The notes under the pieces are model-generated. The model made no database searches. It had not been told where the DNA came from and was given only the letters and a program-made list of their open reading frames with translations. Below, one piece after another: positions 52,898 through 61,828 of a DNA stretch of 64,000 nucleotides. How positions within the stretch are numbered: position 1 is the stretch's first letter; every line of letters begins with the position of its first letter. A program made the position numbers and the translations under genes. This DNA is from DRPG01 sp964655065 (GTDB taxonomy: Bacteria; Myxococcota_A; UBA796; GCA-2862545): NCBI GenBank assembly GCA_964655065.1, contig CAZZLC010000017.1:59863-123862 (forward strand), written 5' to 3'.

Positions 52898-55217
52898 TCG
52901 CGCGACCCAACGCTCCGAGCAACCGCCCGTTCAGCACCTCCACGAGCGCGTCGAGCTGACTCCACGTCAGCGCCCGGGCCATGGTCACGAGACCCCGCAG
53001 GGGAAGCTCGGACACCGTCGCCTCGGCGAGGCGGCGGAGCATGCGGTGGTCCGTGCCCTCGAGGGTGCTCGCGGCCTGGCGGGTCGCGAGACGGTACAGC
53101 AGGCCACCGAGCCAGGTCCCCCGAATCTCCCCGAGCGTCGAGTTGCGGTGGAACGGCCAGGGGGGAGGCTCGTCGGGAAACGGGCGCCCGTAGAGCTCCG
53201 CGAACGCGACATCGTCGGGCGGGGCCGCCGGATCGGGAGCTCTGTAGGCCCCCGGCACCCGGTCGGGCTCCACGACATCGGTCGACGCGACATCGATGCG
53301 CGCCCGCTGCCGGATGTCCCTCGACGACGCTCCGACACGGACCTCGTAGACGCCAGGCTCGACGCGGAAGCGGCCTCCGCTCCACACCGCGAGCTCGCGT
53401 CGCGACACCAGGAGCACGAGGTCCCGGGACTCCCCGGCCGCGAGCGCCACGCGGGCGAATGCCCCGAGCTCCTGCTCCGGGCGGTACACCGCGCTGTCCG
53501 GACGATGAAGGTAGACCTGGACGACCTCGACCCCGTCCCGCGACCCCGTGTTGGTCAAGGTCAGGCGGACCTCGACCCCCTCGTCGGTGTCGCGCACCTC
53601 GATCGGGCCGTACGCGAAGGTCGTGTAGGAGAGGCCGTGACCGAAGGGAAAGCGGACGTCGAGCCCCGCGCTGTCGAACCATCGGTACCCGACGTAGAGG
53701 CCCTCGAGATATCGCACCTGTCGCCCGTGCCGAGGCCATGCCCGATCGGCGAGGTGCGCGCCGACGCGATCGACGAACGTCTCGGGCAGGCGACCGGCAG
53801 GCTCGGCCATCCCGGTGAGCACGTCGACGATGCCCTCACCGACGGCCTGACCGCCGAGGTACGCCTCGACGACGGCCGCCACGCGTTCGGCCCAGGGCGC
53901 GGCCACCGCGGAACCATTGCAGAGCACCACCACGACCTTCGGACAGACCTCCGCCACGGCCTCGATGAGCGCACGCTGGTTGGCGGGCAGATCGAGCGTC
54001 GTGCGATCGAAGCCTTCTGACTCGAGGTGAGCGGGCAGGCCGGCCACCACGACGGCCACCTCGGCGCGGGAGGCCACGGCCACGGCTTCGGCCCGCAACG
54101 CGGGATCGTCGACGTCCCCCTCCGGGTACCCAGGCGCAAAGGGTACGTCGCTCCGCACCGCCTCGAAGGCCTGCCGGACCCCCACCACCTGGGACGGGGC
54201 GACCCCCGAGCTGCCTGCTCCCTGATAGCGGGGGTGCTCGGCCATGGTGCCCAGGAGCGCCACGCGCGCGTCCGCCGGGAGGGGCAGCACGCCGTCGTTG
54301 ACGAGCAGCACGCTGCACGCAGCGGCCGCACGCCGAGCCAGCGCGTGTCGCGATGCCGCCGCGTCGGGCTCGGGAGCGAGGGGAGGGGCCTCCGCGAAGC
54401 GCGCCGCGGCTGCCGCGAGCCGTCCGAGCGACGCCACCACCTGGGCCTCGGTGATCGCCCCGGATTCGAGCCCCTCCTGCAAGACGGCCAGCTGTCGCGC
54501 TCCGGTCCCGGGCATCTCGAGATCGAGGCCCGCTGCGAGCGCGGCCGCCCGGTTCGAGACCGCCCCCCAGTCGCTGACCACGAAGCCCTCGAATCCCCAC
54601 TCCCCGCGCAGCACCCCGTCGATGAGCGGGTGCTCCGTGGCGTAGTGACCGTTCACCAGGTTGTAGGACGCCATGACGGCCGCCGGCTCGCTCTCGCGAA
54701 CCGCGATCTCGAATCCGCGGAGGTACAGCTCGCGGAGGGTCCGGTCGTCGACCACCACGTCGAGGACCATCCGGTTGCGCTCCTGGTTGTTCGCGACGAA
54801 GTGCTTCAGGCACGCGCCCACACCGGCCCCCTGGCAACCACGGACCCAGGCGGCCGCGAGCTCGCCGGAGAGCAGCGGATCCTCGGAGAAGTACTCGAAG
54901 CTCCGTCCCCCGAACGGGTGCCGCTTGAGGTTGAGGCCCGGGCCGAGGACGACGTGGACCCCCTGCTCCCGGGCCTCGAGCCCGATCGCGTGCCCGATCT
55001 CCTCGACGAGCTCCGGGTCCCACGACGCCGCCAGCGCTGCCGCCGTGGGGTAGCACGTCGCGGGAACCGGATCGGCGAGGCCGAACTCGTCGGCCTGACG
55101 GCTCTTGCGAAGCCCGTGGGGCCCGTCGGAGAGCCACATCGGCGGAACACCCTCGTCCGGCCATCCGACGGTACGCCAGACGTCCTGACCTGTCAGCCCC
55201 GAGAGTCGTGCCTCCAC
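52821..55217 (-). CDS. Glycoside hydrolase family 3 beta-glucosidase
   Basis: A 798-residue enzyme with the full GH3 layout. The N-terminal barrel carries LSDGPHGLRKS, KHFVANNQERNR and the nucleophile region GFVVSDWGA; the second domain has VVLCNGSAVAAPWA; a fibronectin-like C-terminal domain includes FPFGHGLSYTTF. No signal peptide is seen, so it acts in the cytoplasm, probably on oligosaccharides taken up. The last 100 residues are an extra, partly basic extension. GTG 55217 has GGAGGAGG upstream. Confidence 0.9.
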   Translation of the reverse strand: MEARLSGLTGQDVWRTVGWPDEGVPPMWLSDGPHGLRKSRQADEFGLADPVPATCYPTAAALAASWDPELVEEIGHAIGLEAREQGVHVVLGPGLNLKRHPFGGRSFEYFSEDPLLSGELAAAWVRGCQGAGVGACLKHFVANNQERNRMVLDVVVDDRTLRELYLRGFEIAVRESEPAAVMASYNLVNGHYATEHPLIDGVLRGEWGFEGFVVSDWGAVSNRAAALAAGLDLEMPGTGARQLAVLQEGLESGAITEAQVVASLGRLAAAAARFAEAPPLAPEPDAAASRHALARRAAAACSVLLVNDGVLPLPADARVALLGTMAEHPRYQGAGSSGVAPSQVVGVRQAFEAVRSDVPFAPGYPEGDVDDPALRAEAVAVASRAEVAVVVAGLPAHLESEGFDRTTLDLPANQRALIEAVAEVCPKVVVVLCNGSAVAAPWAERVAAVVEAYLGGQAVGEGIVDVLTGMAEPAGRLPETFVDRVGAHLADRAWPRHGRQVRYLEGLYVGYRWFDSAGLDVRFPFGHGLSYTTFAYGPIEVRDTDEGVEVRLTLTNTGSRDGVEVVQVYLHRPDSAVYRPEQELGAFARVALAAGESRDLVLLVSRRELAVWSGGRFRVEPGVYEVRVGASSRDIRQRARIDVASTDVVEPDRVPGAYRAPDPAAPPDDVAFAELYGRPFPDEPPPWPFHRNSTLGEIRGTWLGGLLYRLATRQAASTLEGTDHRMLRRLAEATVSELPLRGLVTMARALTWSQLDALVEVLNGRLLGALGRAIRGERARRSGRLRSPRTAATATRRR

Positions 55218-55279
55218 GTCTCGCCTCCTCCCTCGCCGGGGGCCCCTATCCTGCAGGGTACAGTCGCACGGGAGACCTG

Positions 55280-56698
55280 GTGGACGAACGACTGGACGCT
55301 GGCCGCAGGCATCTGCACGCCGGACGACGCGCGCTGGACGGCCCTCGCCCGCGAGAGGGTCGCCCGCACTTCGAGGCGGCGCTGGCCCGCTACCGGGATC
55401 CCGCGCTGCTGCTCGGTGAAGCTCACGCCCTGCGCGGGCTCGCCGAGGTCGATCTCGTGGATGGCGACGTCGCGTCTGCCGAGGCGCGGATCGCCGCCTC
55501 CATCGACCGCTACGACGAGGCGGCCTCGGCCGGCGACGACCGAACGATTCAGGAGGAGGCGATCGGCGGACGCGCCCACGCGAGGATCGTCGTGGCCCAG
55601 ATCCGCCTGCGGACGGGCCGCCGTAACGACGCGGAGACCGTCCTCGCGGAGGTCGCGCGGACCCTGGATCGGCTCGGGGATCTCCGGGGTCAGGTCGACG
55701 TGAAGCTCACGCTCGCTCGGTGTGCGCTCGCCCGAGGGGCCCCCTCCGACGCCGAGTCCGCGATCCGCGAGGCCCTGGCTCGGCTCGAGCGGCTCGCGGA
55801 CCAGCCCGGGCTCGTGCGGGCGTGGCTGTTCCTCGCCGAGGTGTGTCGGGCCGAACGCCGACTCGACGCAGCTCACCAGGCCACGAGCGAGGCGATGGGG
55901 ATCGCGGCTGCGGTCGGCGATCCGCACCTGCTCGGGCGGGCCCTCACCGCAGTTGGCGCCCTGCGATCCCTCGAAGGACGGACCGAGGAAGCGGACCGCG
56001 CGTTCGACGAGGCGCTCGCCCATCTCGACACCCCCGACGCGCCGCCGGACGCCCTGGGACTCGCGCGCCTCGCCCGGGGTGACCTCTGGGCTCGTCGAGG
56101 CCGGGCGGAGGCCGCAGCGGAGCTCGCGTCCGCCGTGACGAGTCTCGCGTCCACGTCGCACCGTCAGGGCACCGCGGCGGGACTCCTCAAGCTTGCGGAT
56201 CAGGCGCTGACCCACGGACTCGCGGCCTACGCGCTGGCGGTCGGCGAGGCGGCGCGCCAGTGGTGGCTCCCTCTCGAACCGGTGCGCGGGGTGGGGCTGG
56301 CCCTGCGACTCGAGGTCAAGGCCCTGGCCGAGCTTCGCCAGTGGCCCGCGGTGGTCACGCTCGCGTGGGTCCGCGCCGACCGGGCCGGCGACGTGCAGCC
56401 CGGCGCGCTCGAGATCGCCGACCACTATCGGGAGCGTGCCCCCCGTGCGCTCGTCGACGAGCTGGGCTCGCTGTCCCCCGAAGAGCGCTGGGAGCGAGCG
56501 GATCGGCACGTAGAGACGGTGCTGGGCCCGCTGCTCGGGTCTCTGGGCGTGGGATTCGACCAGCTCGGGACGCCCGGGGCCACGCAGCTTCTCGTGGAGG
56601 CCATGGCGACGACGACGCCTCCCACCGAGGCCGTCGACGACGGCGACATCCCGTCTCCGCCGGGCTATGCGCCCCCCGACTCGTACGAAGGGCCGTGA
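55280..56698 (+). CDS. TPR-rich protein
   Basis: A 472-residue helical protein with TPR-like pairs throughout, such as ARAAWLFLAEVCR-like and GRALTAVGALRSLEGRTEEA. No enzyme or HTH domain is attached. GTG 55280 has GGGAG six bases upstream. It is divergent from the GH3 gene and 19 bases before the propeller gene, so it is probably co-transcribed with it. The function is unknown. Confidence 0.7.
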   Translation: MDERLDAGRRHLHAGRRALDGPRPREGRPHFEAALARYRDPALLLGEAHALRGLAEVDLVDGDVASAEARIAASIDRYDEAASAGDDRTIQEEAIGGRAHARIVVAQIRLRTGRRNDAETVLAEVARTLDRLGDLRGQVDVKLTLARCALARGAPSDAESAIREALARLERLADQPGLVRAWLFLAEVCRAERRLDAAHQATSEAMGIAAAVGDPHLLGRALTAVGALRSLEGRTEEADRAFDEALAHLDTPDAPPDALGLARLARGDLWARRGRAEAAAELASAVTSLASTSHRQGTAAGLLKLADQALTHGLAAYALAVGEAARQWWLPLEPVRGVGLALRLEVKALAELRQWPAVVTLAWVRADRAGDVQPGALEIADHYRERAPRALVDELGSLSPEERWERADRHVETVLGPLLGSLGVGFDQLGTPGATQLLVEAMATTTPPTEAVDDGDIPSPPGYAPPDSYEGP

Positions 56699-56717
56699 GC
56701 CCGAGCGAAGGTGACCC

Positions 56718-57818
56718 ATGACCACCCCGTGCCCCCTGGCGATGGCCCCCGACGGCGACGGGGTCGCTTGTGGTGATGGTCCGGAGCTGCTCGTCTATCG
56801 GGGAGACGGCGCGCCCACCTGGCGGGAGCTCATCAACGGGGTGCTCGTGGGAATGGCCTTCGTCGGCGACGAGGTCGTGACCCTGGACGCCTCGGGCCGT
56901 CTGAGCTGGTGGTCGCGACACGACGGCGCCCCTCTCGAGACGGTCGAGACCCGCGACAACGCCCGGCGCCTGGTCGTCTCGAGCGACGGGGCGCTCGCCG
57001 TCGTCACCCACTCGGGCATCGTGATCGTCCCCGTTCAGGGACAGCCCTTCTGGCTCGACCACCCCGGCGCCACCGCGGTGTCGTTCGGTCCCGACGGCCA
57101 GTCGCTCGGTGTGGGCACGGACCAGGGCGAGTTCTCGGCCATCGACCTGCAGTCACGGCTGTCGTGGGGCCGCATCTCGCTCGGGGGCTCCATCGGCGGG
57201 GTGGGCTGGTCGAACGCGCTCGGCGAGTGGGTCGCCACCGCGGGCACCTCGCTCTACCTCGTCAAGGGCGACGCCCGGTCGCTGGGCAATCGGCTTCCCG
57301 TGCGGGGCCTGCTCGGGCGGCTCGCCGTCAGCGCCGAGGGAACCGTCGCCGCCGCGGTGGCGGGCAAGAGCGTGATGGTGTTCGAGCTGACGCAGGGGCG
57401 CTTCGCTGGCGAGCTCGCCCTCGACCGCGCGATCCACGACCTCGGGTTCGGTAGGGGAGCCTGGCTCGGTGTCGGCCTCGACGACGCGGAGGCCGCCTTG
57501 GTCGAGCTCCTCTCCGGCGAGCAGGGTCGCACCGAGCCGCACCCGAGCCGCACCCGCACGAGCTGGTCGGTCACCAACACCGTCGACCCGGGCATCCTCC
57601 AGGGGCTGGGACCGTCGTTCGGGGCCGACGTCGGCGTCGACCACACCAACACCTCGAGGCACGCCGAGGCGCCGCGGGGAGGCTGTCGACGCCGCGGATG
57701 CCTGTGGGGAGGGCTCCTCGTCGCACTCGTGATGCTGGGCTGCGTCAGCCTGGGCCTCGGCTACTACGCCGTCCAGCTCCTCGACCCGTCGCTACTTCCC
57801 GCCCTTCCGGCTCGGTAG
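56718..57818 (+). CDS. Membrane-tethered beta-propeller protein
   Basis: A 366-residue protein. Residues 1-270 read as WD40/YVTN-like blades (VVTLDASGRLSWWSRHDGAP, AVSFGPDGQSLGVGTDQGEF). Near the end there is a single transmembrane helix (GGLLVALVMLGCVSLGLGYY) after a Cys/Arg-rich segment, so the propeller should be cytoplasmic with a C-terminal anchor. It is probably a partner of the TPR protein upstream. Its end overlaps the HhH gene by 27 bases. Confidence 0.7.
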   Translation: MTTPCPLAMAPDGDGVACGDGPELLVYRGDGAPTWRELINGVLVGMAFVGDEVVTLDASGRLSWWSRHDGAPLETVETRDNARRLVVSSDGALAVVTHSGIVIVPVQGQPFWLDHPGATAVSFGPDGQSLGVGTDQGEFSAIDLQSRLSWGRISLGGSIGGVGWSNALGEWVATAGTSLYLVKGDARSLGNRLPVRGLLGRLAVSAEGTVAAAVAGKSVMVFELTQGRFAGELALDRAIHDLGFGRGAWLGVGLDDAEAALVELLSGEQGRTEPHPSRTRTSWSVTNTVDPGILQGLGPSFGADVGVDHTNTSRHAEAPRGGCRRRGCLWGGLLVALVMLGCVSLGLGYYAVQLLDPSLLPALPAR

Positions 57819-58319
57819 GCGGGCCCTCGTCACCGTGCAGCGATCGGCGAGCAGCGACAGCGTCGCGTCCCCGATGCCAGGCAGCACGTCGAGCTCCGCA
57901 CAGCTCGCGAAGGGGCCGTGGGCCTCGCGATGGGCCACGATGTCCCGGGCGCGGGACAGCGTGATCCCGGGCAGCTCGACGAGCTCGTAGATTCCGGCCT
58001 CGTTGATGTTCACCAGCTCGGTGTGGAGCGCGGGACCATCGGGCAGCTCGTCTCGAACGGGGCCGCGCGGCTCGGGCCTCGCTCCCGGCCCGCAGGTGAT
58101 CCGCGAGCGCAGGGCCGCGAGCGTGGCCGGCCCCCACCCCGGCACCTCTGCGAGATCACCGACCGAGCGGCACGGGCCAGACTCCTCCCGCCAGAGCACC
58201 AGCGCGTGGGCCTTCGAGGGCCCGATCCCGGGGAGCGCGTCGAGCTGCTGGACCGTCGCTGCGTTGACGTCGAGCAGCGACTGGGCAACCGCGGTCCCGG
58301 CGAGCAGGATCGAGCTCAC
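57792..58319 (-). CDS. Secreted protein with two ComEA-type HhH modules
   Basis: A 175-residue protein. A short signal peptide (SSILLAGTAVAQS) is followed by two helix-hairpin-helix modules: LLDVNAATVQQLDALPGIGP and LVNINEAGIYELVELPGITL, each about 62 residues. ComEA binds incoming DNA in competence with one module; two in tandem is less common. GTG 58319 overlaps the stop of the lipoprotein gene (GTGA). No other competence gene is in the window, so the DNA-uptake role is only a suggestion. Confidence 0.75.
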   Translation of the reverse strand: MSSILLAGTAVAQSLLDVNAATVQQLDALPGIGPSKAHALVLWREESGPCRSVGDLAEVPGWGPATLAALRSRITCGPGARPEPRGPVRDELPDGPALHTELVNINEAGIYELVELPGITLSRARDIVAHREAHGPFASCAELDVLPGIGDATLSLLADRCTVTRARLPSRKGGK

Positions 58320-59491
58320 AGGGCGCGGACCCAGGGAGTGCGGTCGGTGTAGTTGTAGGAGACCGCCCAGGTACGGCCAGCCGCCCGGACGACCTCGTTG
58401 TGGAAGCCGACCGCGAGTGCGTCCGCCCCGAGACGCTCGAGCGTCCACCGGGTCCCCTCGCGGCGGGCGACGAGAGCGTCGTTCTCGTGCCCGTCGAAGT
58501 ACACCACGCCGAGCGCGCCGTCGCCGTTCACGAACACCTCGGTGTCGGCGCCGCGCAGCGGGCCGTCGTCGACCACCTCGAGCGACCAGGTGCCCCCGGT
58601 GCGGACGGCGACCTTGAGGTCCTGGTTCTCTTGGTCGTGGTAGGCGACGACGAGGTCGTCACCGGCCCGCGCGATGGAGGGCCACTCACCCACGTCCGCC
58701 GTGCGGTCGACCTCCGCCGCCTCGAACACGTTCCCGCTGCCCTCGAGCACCACGAGCGACTGGCGAGCCTCGTTGTACAGGGCGACGACCTCGACGCCGT
58801 CACGCGCGAGGAGACGGGTGTGCGACAGCCCGGCGGGTCGGGTGACGGGTTCGCCCTGGTCGTCGAGGGCATCCTGGGGGCGCCCCTCGTAGACCACGTC
58901 GGTGCGCCAGCCACCCTCGAGCAGCCGCGTGATCTTCACCGCGGCAGCCGGCACGTCGACGTGGGCGATGATGGGCCGGCCCGCCGGAGACAGCGCCATG
59001 CTCGCCCATCGGCCGCCGGTGCCCTCGACCGAGACAGGCTCCTCCCAATCCTCGGGACCGAGCCGGTGCGCGATCTCGAGCCGGTCGTTGGTGGCATCGT
59101 GGTACGCGACCCACACGGTGCCGTCGGGTGCGGTGCGCTGCGAGGTGTAGCGACCGACGTCGTCCGAGTCGTCGAGCAGGTCGCTCGAGGGGTAGCCGTC
59201 GATCCGCTCGTGGCGCCAGGTCACCGTCGCGCTGCCGTCGGCACCGACCTCGGGGGCGCCGACGGCGAAGCCGACCCCCGTCGCGACGGGATCGAAGTAG
59301 CTCATGGTGAGCTGAACCCCGTCGGGGGCCACGTCGACCGAGGCCCACTCGCCGAACTCCTCTGGCGCGGGGCCGCCCTCGATCGGCTGCTCCGGCTCGG
59401 GAAAGTCGAAGTCGAGGCCCGTCTCGTTGCCGCACTGGCACCCTCCCACGAAGGAGGCGACGAGCGCGATGACCAGGTGCGAGCGGTCCAT
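58316..59491 (-). CDS. Beta-propeller lipoprotein
   Basis: A 391-residue lipoprotein with signal HLVIALVASFVGGC and lipobox Cys18 or so. The mature part has repeated blades with BNR-like pieces (TVWVAYHDATNDRLEIAHRL, LVVAYHDQENQDLKVAVRTG). No catalytic motif is seen. It is translationally coupled to the two-module HhH gene, so the two may form one surface complex. Confidence 0.75.
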   Translation of the reverse strand: MDRSHLVIALVASFVGGCQCGNETGLDFDFPEPEQPIEGGPAPEEFGEWASVDVAPDGVQLTMSYFDPVATGVGFAVGAPEVGADGSATVTWRHERIDGYPSSDLLDDSDDVGRYTSQRTAPDGTVWVAYHDATNDRLEIAHRLGPEDWEEPVSVEGTGGRWASMALSPAGRPIIAHVDVPAAAVKITRLLEGGWRTDVVYEGRPQDALDDQGEPVTRPAGLSHTRLLARDGVEVVALYNEARQSLVVLEGSGNVFEAAEVDRTADVGEWPSIARAGDDLVVAYHDQENQDLKVAVRTGGTWSLEVVDDGPLRGADTEVFVNGDGALGVVYFDGHENDALVARREGTRWTLERLGADALAVGFHNEVVRAAGRTWAVSYNYTDRTPWVRAL

Positions 59492-59516
59492 TCAGCCCTC
59501 CGCGGCAGCGAGGCGC

Positions 59517-60923
59517 CTAGGGACGGGGGCGCCGGAAGTCCTGCTGTTCCAGACCATACTGCCGCATCTTCGTATACAGCGTCCGTCTCGTGATGCCAGC
59601 CGCCGTCGCGGTGTGCCCGAGGTGCCCCTGGCAACGCTCGAGCACCTCTCGCAGGTAGGCGGTCTCGACCTTCTCGAGCACGACCTGGGTGTTCTCCTTG
59701 AGGGTCCGGCTCGCGTCGACGGTGTACGCCGTGCCCGTGTGGACGGGCTCGGCACGGCGGCTTCGAGACCGAGGGAGCAGCGACGGGTCGATCCGCTGCC
59801 CGGGGCACGCGATGACCCACTGCGCGCACGTGGAGCGCAGCTGACGCACGTTGCCCGGCCAGTCGAAGGCCATCGCGGCCCGGAGCACCTCGGCGTCGAC
59901 GATGGGCGCCTCGAGACCGTAGCTCCCTGCGATCTCGGTCACGAAGTGACGGATGAGCAGCGGGATGTCGTCGGTCCGCTCCCGCAGCGGCGGGATCCGG
60001 ATCGGAAAGCCCTGGAGGCGGTAGTAGAGATCCTGGCGGAACCGGCCGGCTTCGACCTCGGCCGACAGGTCGGCGTCGGAGGCCACGAGCAGCCGGACGT
60101 CGCGGGTGATGAGCTCGCGGCGACGAGGCCGACAGAAGGTTCCGTCCTCGAGGAAGCGCAGCAGCTGGGCCTGAACCTGATGAGGCGCGAGGTGGACCTC
60201 GTCGAGGTACAGCGTGCCGCCATCGGCTCCGTCGATGGCGCCGGGGTGGCCTTGGGCGCTGCCGAACAGCATCTCGTCGAGGGAGTCGGGGTATGCTCCA
60301 CAGTGCACGACCACGAACGGCGCGTGTCGCCGGGGGCTCTTCTCGTGGATGGCGCGGCAGATGAGCTGACGTCCCGCCCCGACCTCGCCCTTTACGAATG
60401 CCGCTTCGTGGGTGAGGGCGATCGCCTGCACCTGGTCGAAGACCCGGATCATCGCCGGGCTCTGGGAGAGCAGCTGGCGCACGCCGTGGGCGGTCGTCGG
60501 TGCTGGGGGCGGCGTGGCTTCGCGGTCGGGACCCGCCTCGCCCGCGTCGATCACCCGGTCGACGACGCGCTGCACGGCCCCCGCCTCGTCGACGACGCGA
60601 ACCACGTCGGCCGCGCCCCGCCGCACGGCATCGACCACCTCGGGGACCCCCGGCGCTCGCGCCGTGGCCACCACCCGTTCACAGCAGGCGTGGAAGTCGG
60701 CGATCACCTGGGGCCCTTCGGGAACGTCGAGGCTCACGAGCGCGATGCGGGGCCCGTGCGTCTTCGCGAGCACGAGCCCCTCGGCCACGGAGTCGGCAAC
60801 CAGCACGAGCTGGTCGTCGCGGCCGAGAGCCGACCGGAGGCGGTGGCGCATGAGCTCGTCGGGCTCGACGACCAACACGATGACCGGCGCGATTGATGGG
60901 CGGTCCTTCGACACCTCGTGCAA
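59517..60923 (-). CDS. NtrC-family regulator lacking GAFTGA and the Walker A lysine
   Basis: A 468-residue protein with a receiver-like N-terminus (VIVLVVEPDELMRHRLRSAL, acceptor in VSLDVPE), a sigma-54-interaction AAA domain and a C-terminal Fis-type HTH (AAGITRRTLYTKMRQYG). The AAA part keeps LDEV, the GRFRQDLYYRL finger and DWPGNVRQL. However, the Walker A is GEVGAGRQ (Arg for Lys) and the segment LFGSAQGHPGAIDGADGG lacks the GAFTGA loop that contacts sigma-54. It should not activate sigma-54 promoters in the usual way and may act as a repressor or a sigma-70 regulator. TTG 60923 has GGAGG six bases upstream. Confidence 0.8.
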   Translation of the reverse strand: MHEVSKDRPSIAPVIVLVVEPDELMRHRLRSALGRDDQLVLVADSVAEGLVLAKTHGPRIALVSLDVPEGPQVIADFHACCERVVATARAPGVPEVVDAVRRGAADVVRVVDEAGAVQRVVDRVIDAGEAGPDREATPPPAPTTAHGVRQLLSQSPAMIRVFDQVQAIALTHEAAFVKGEVGAGRQLICRAIHEKSPRRHAPFVVVHCGAYPDSLDEMLFGSAQGHPGAIDGADGGTLYLDEVHLAPHQVQAQLLRFLEDGTFCRPRRRELITRDVRLLVASDADLSAEVEAGRFRQDLYYRLQGFPIRIPPLRERTDDIPLLIRHFVTEIAGSYGLEAPIVDAEVLRAAMAFDWPGNVRQLRSTCAQWVIACPGQRIDPSLLPRSRSRRAEPVHTGTAYTVDASRTLKENTQVVLEKVETAYLREVLERCQGHLGHTATAAGITRRTLYTKMRQYGLEQQDFRRPRP

Positions 60924-61150
60924 GCTCGTCCTCCGTTGCGGCTGCGGGACGTCCGGACATCGTCGCACGTGGATTCGCATCTGAGAAGGCGAACCCTGAC
61001 GAATACTCGCGTCACCGGAGCTGAGGTGATTGCCTCGCTCGGCCGGGGTTCGCAACGTGGCACGGCACCGTTCGGTTGACAACCGATTGACGAGTGCCCG
61101 CGATGCCGGTGACCTACAGTGTCGCAACTCCAGTTGCCCGGAGGGGTACG

Positions 61151-61786
61151 ATGGCCGACGACCCGCGGGAGCTCGCCCGCCGCTTGGCGGAAGAAGCCAA
61201 GGCGAAGCTGAAGTCTCAGGACGAGGATCCCCGTGAGCTCGCCCGCCGCCTCGCGGAGGAGGCGAAGCGGAAGGCATCGCAGGGGGGCACGGGGCCAGCG
61301 GCGGATGTCCCTCCGCCCGGCAAGCTCTCGGCCAAGGAGGCTCTGGAGCTCGAACGCCAGCGGCGCCGCGAGCGCGAGGCCGCGCCACCGTCAGCCCCCG
61401 CTCCCCCACCCCGTCCGGCCGCCGCTCCCACCGACGCGACCTTGTCGAACGAGACGACGTCGCCGGGGGGCGCAGGGAGTGTGGTGGGCGTGATCCAGGC
61501 CGCCCTTCCCGGAGCGAGTGTCGTGTTTCGGGCGCCCGTGACCCAGGTGGAGGTCGCCCGCGCGCTGTGGCAGTCCCACCTCGCGCGGGCCCGCCAGGAG
61601 GGCGACCCCCAGCTCGTCACGACCGCGACCGTGCTCCTCGACGCCCTCGGTCGAGTGCCGCGGGGCCAGCTCGTGGCAGTGCGGGCGACGGTCGGCGGTC
61701 AAGACTGGGCCTTCTGGGTCGACGACTCTCGCCAGACCCTCGTCGCGACGGCGTTCCCGGCCGAGGTCTATCTCGCGGGTCTGTGA
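61151..61786 (+). CDS. Protein with duplicated helical motif, unknown function
   Basis: A 211-residue protein. Residues 4-23 and 26-45 repeat DPRELARRLAEEAK with a 22-residue period (also visible in the DNA at 61160-61285); a Pro/Ala linker to about 110 follows, then a C-terminal domain of about 100 residues (VIQAALPGASVVFRAPVTQV, LVAVRATVGGQDWAFWVDD). ATG 61151 has GGAGGGG upstream. I do not recognise the family. The 227 bases before it show no clear promoter. Confidence 0.6.
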   Translation: MADDPRELARRLAEEAKAKLKSQDEDPRELARRLAEEAKRKASQGGTGPAADVPPPGKLSAKEALELERQRRREREAAPPSAPAPPPRPAAAPTDATLSNETTSPGGAGSVVGVIQAALPGASVVFRAPVTQVEVARALWQSHLARARQEGDPQLVTTATVLLDALGRVPRGQLVAVRATVGGQDWAFWVDDSRQTLVATAFPAEVYLAGL

Positions 61787-61828
61787 CTCGGCCGACGGTT
61801 GCCGCCCGGAGGGACGACCGTCGCCCGG

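Noticed and set aside
55185..55200. TGACCTGTCA similar to the gspC palindromes
   Set aside because: It lies within the GH3 coding sequence, has a two-base centre rather than three, and is not near a promoter.
59517..60923. The NtrC-like protein as activator of the gspC sigma-54 promoter
   Set aside because: Its GAFTGA loop is missing and the Walker A lysine is replaced, so it is unlikely to open a sigma-54 complex.
61076..61081. TTGACA as a -35 box for the gene at 61151
   Set aside because: No acceptable -10 sequence is found 15-19 bases downstream.
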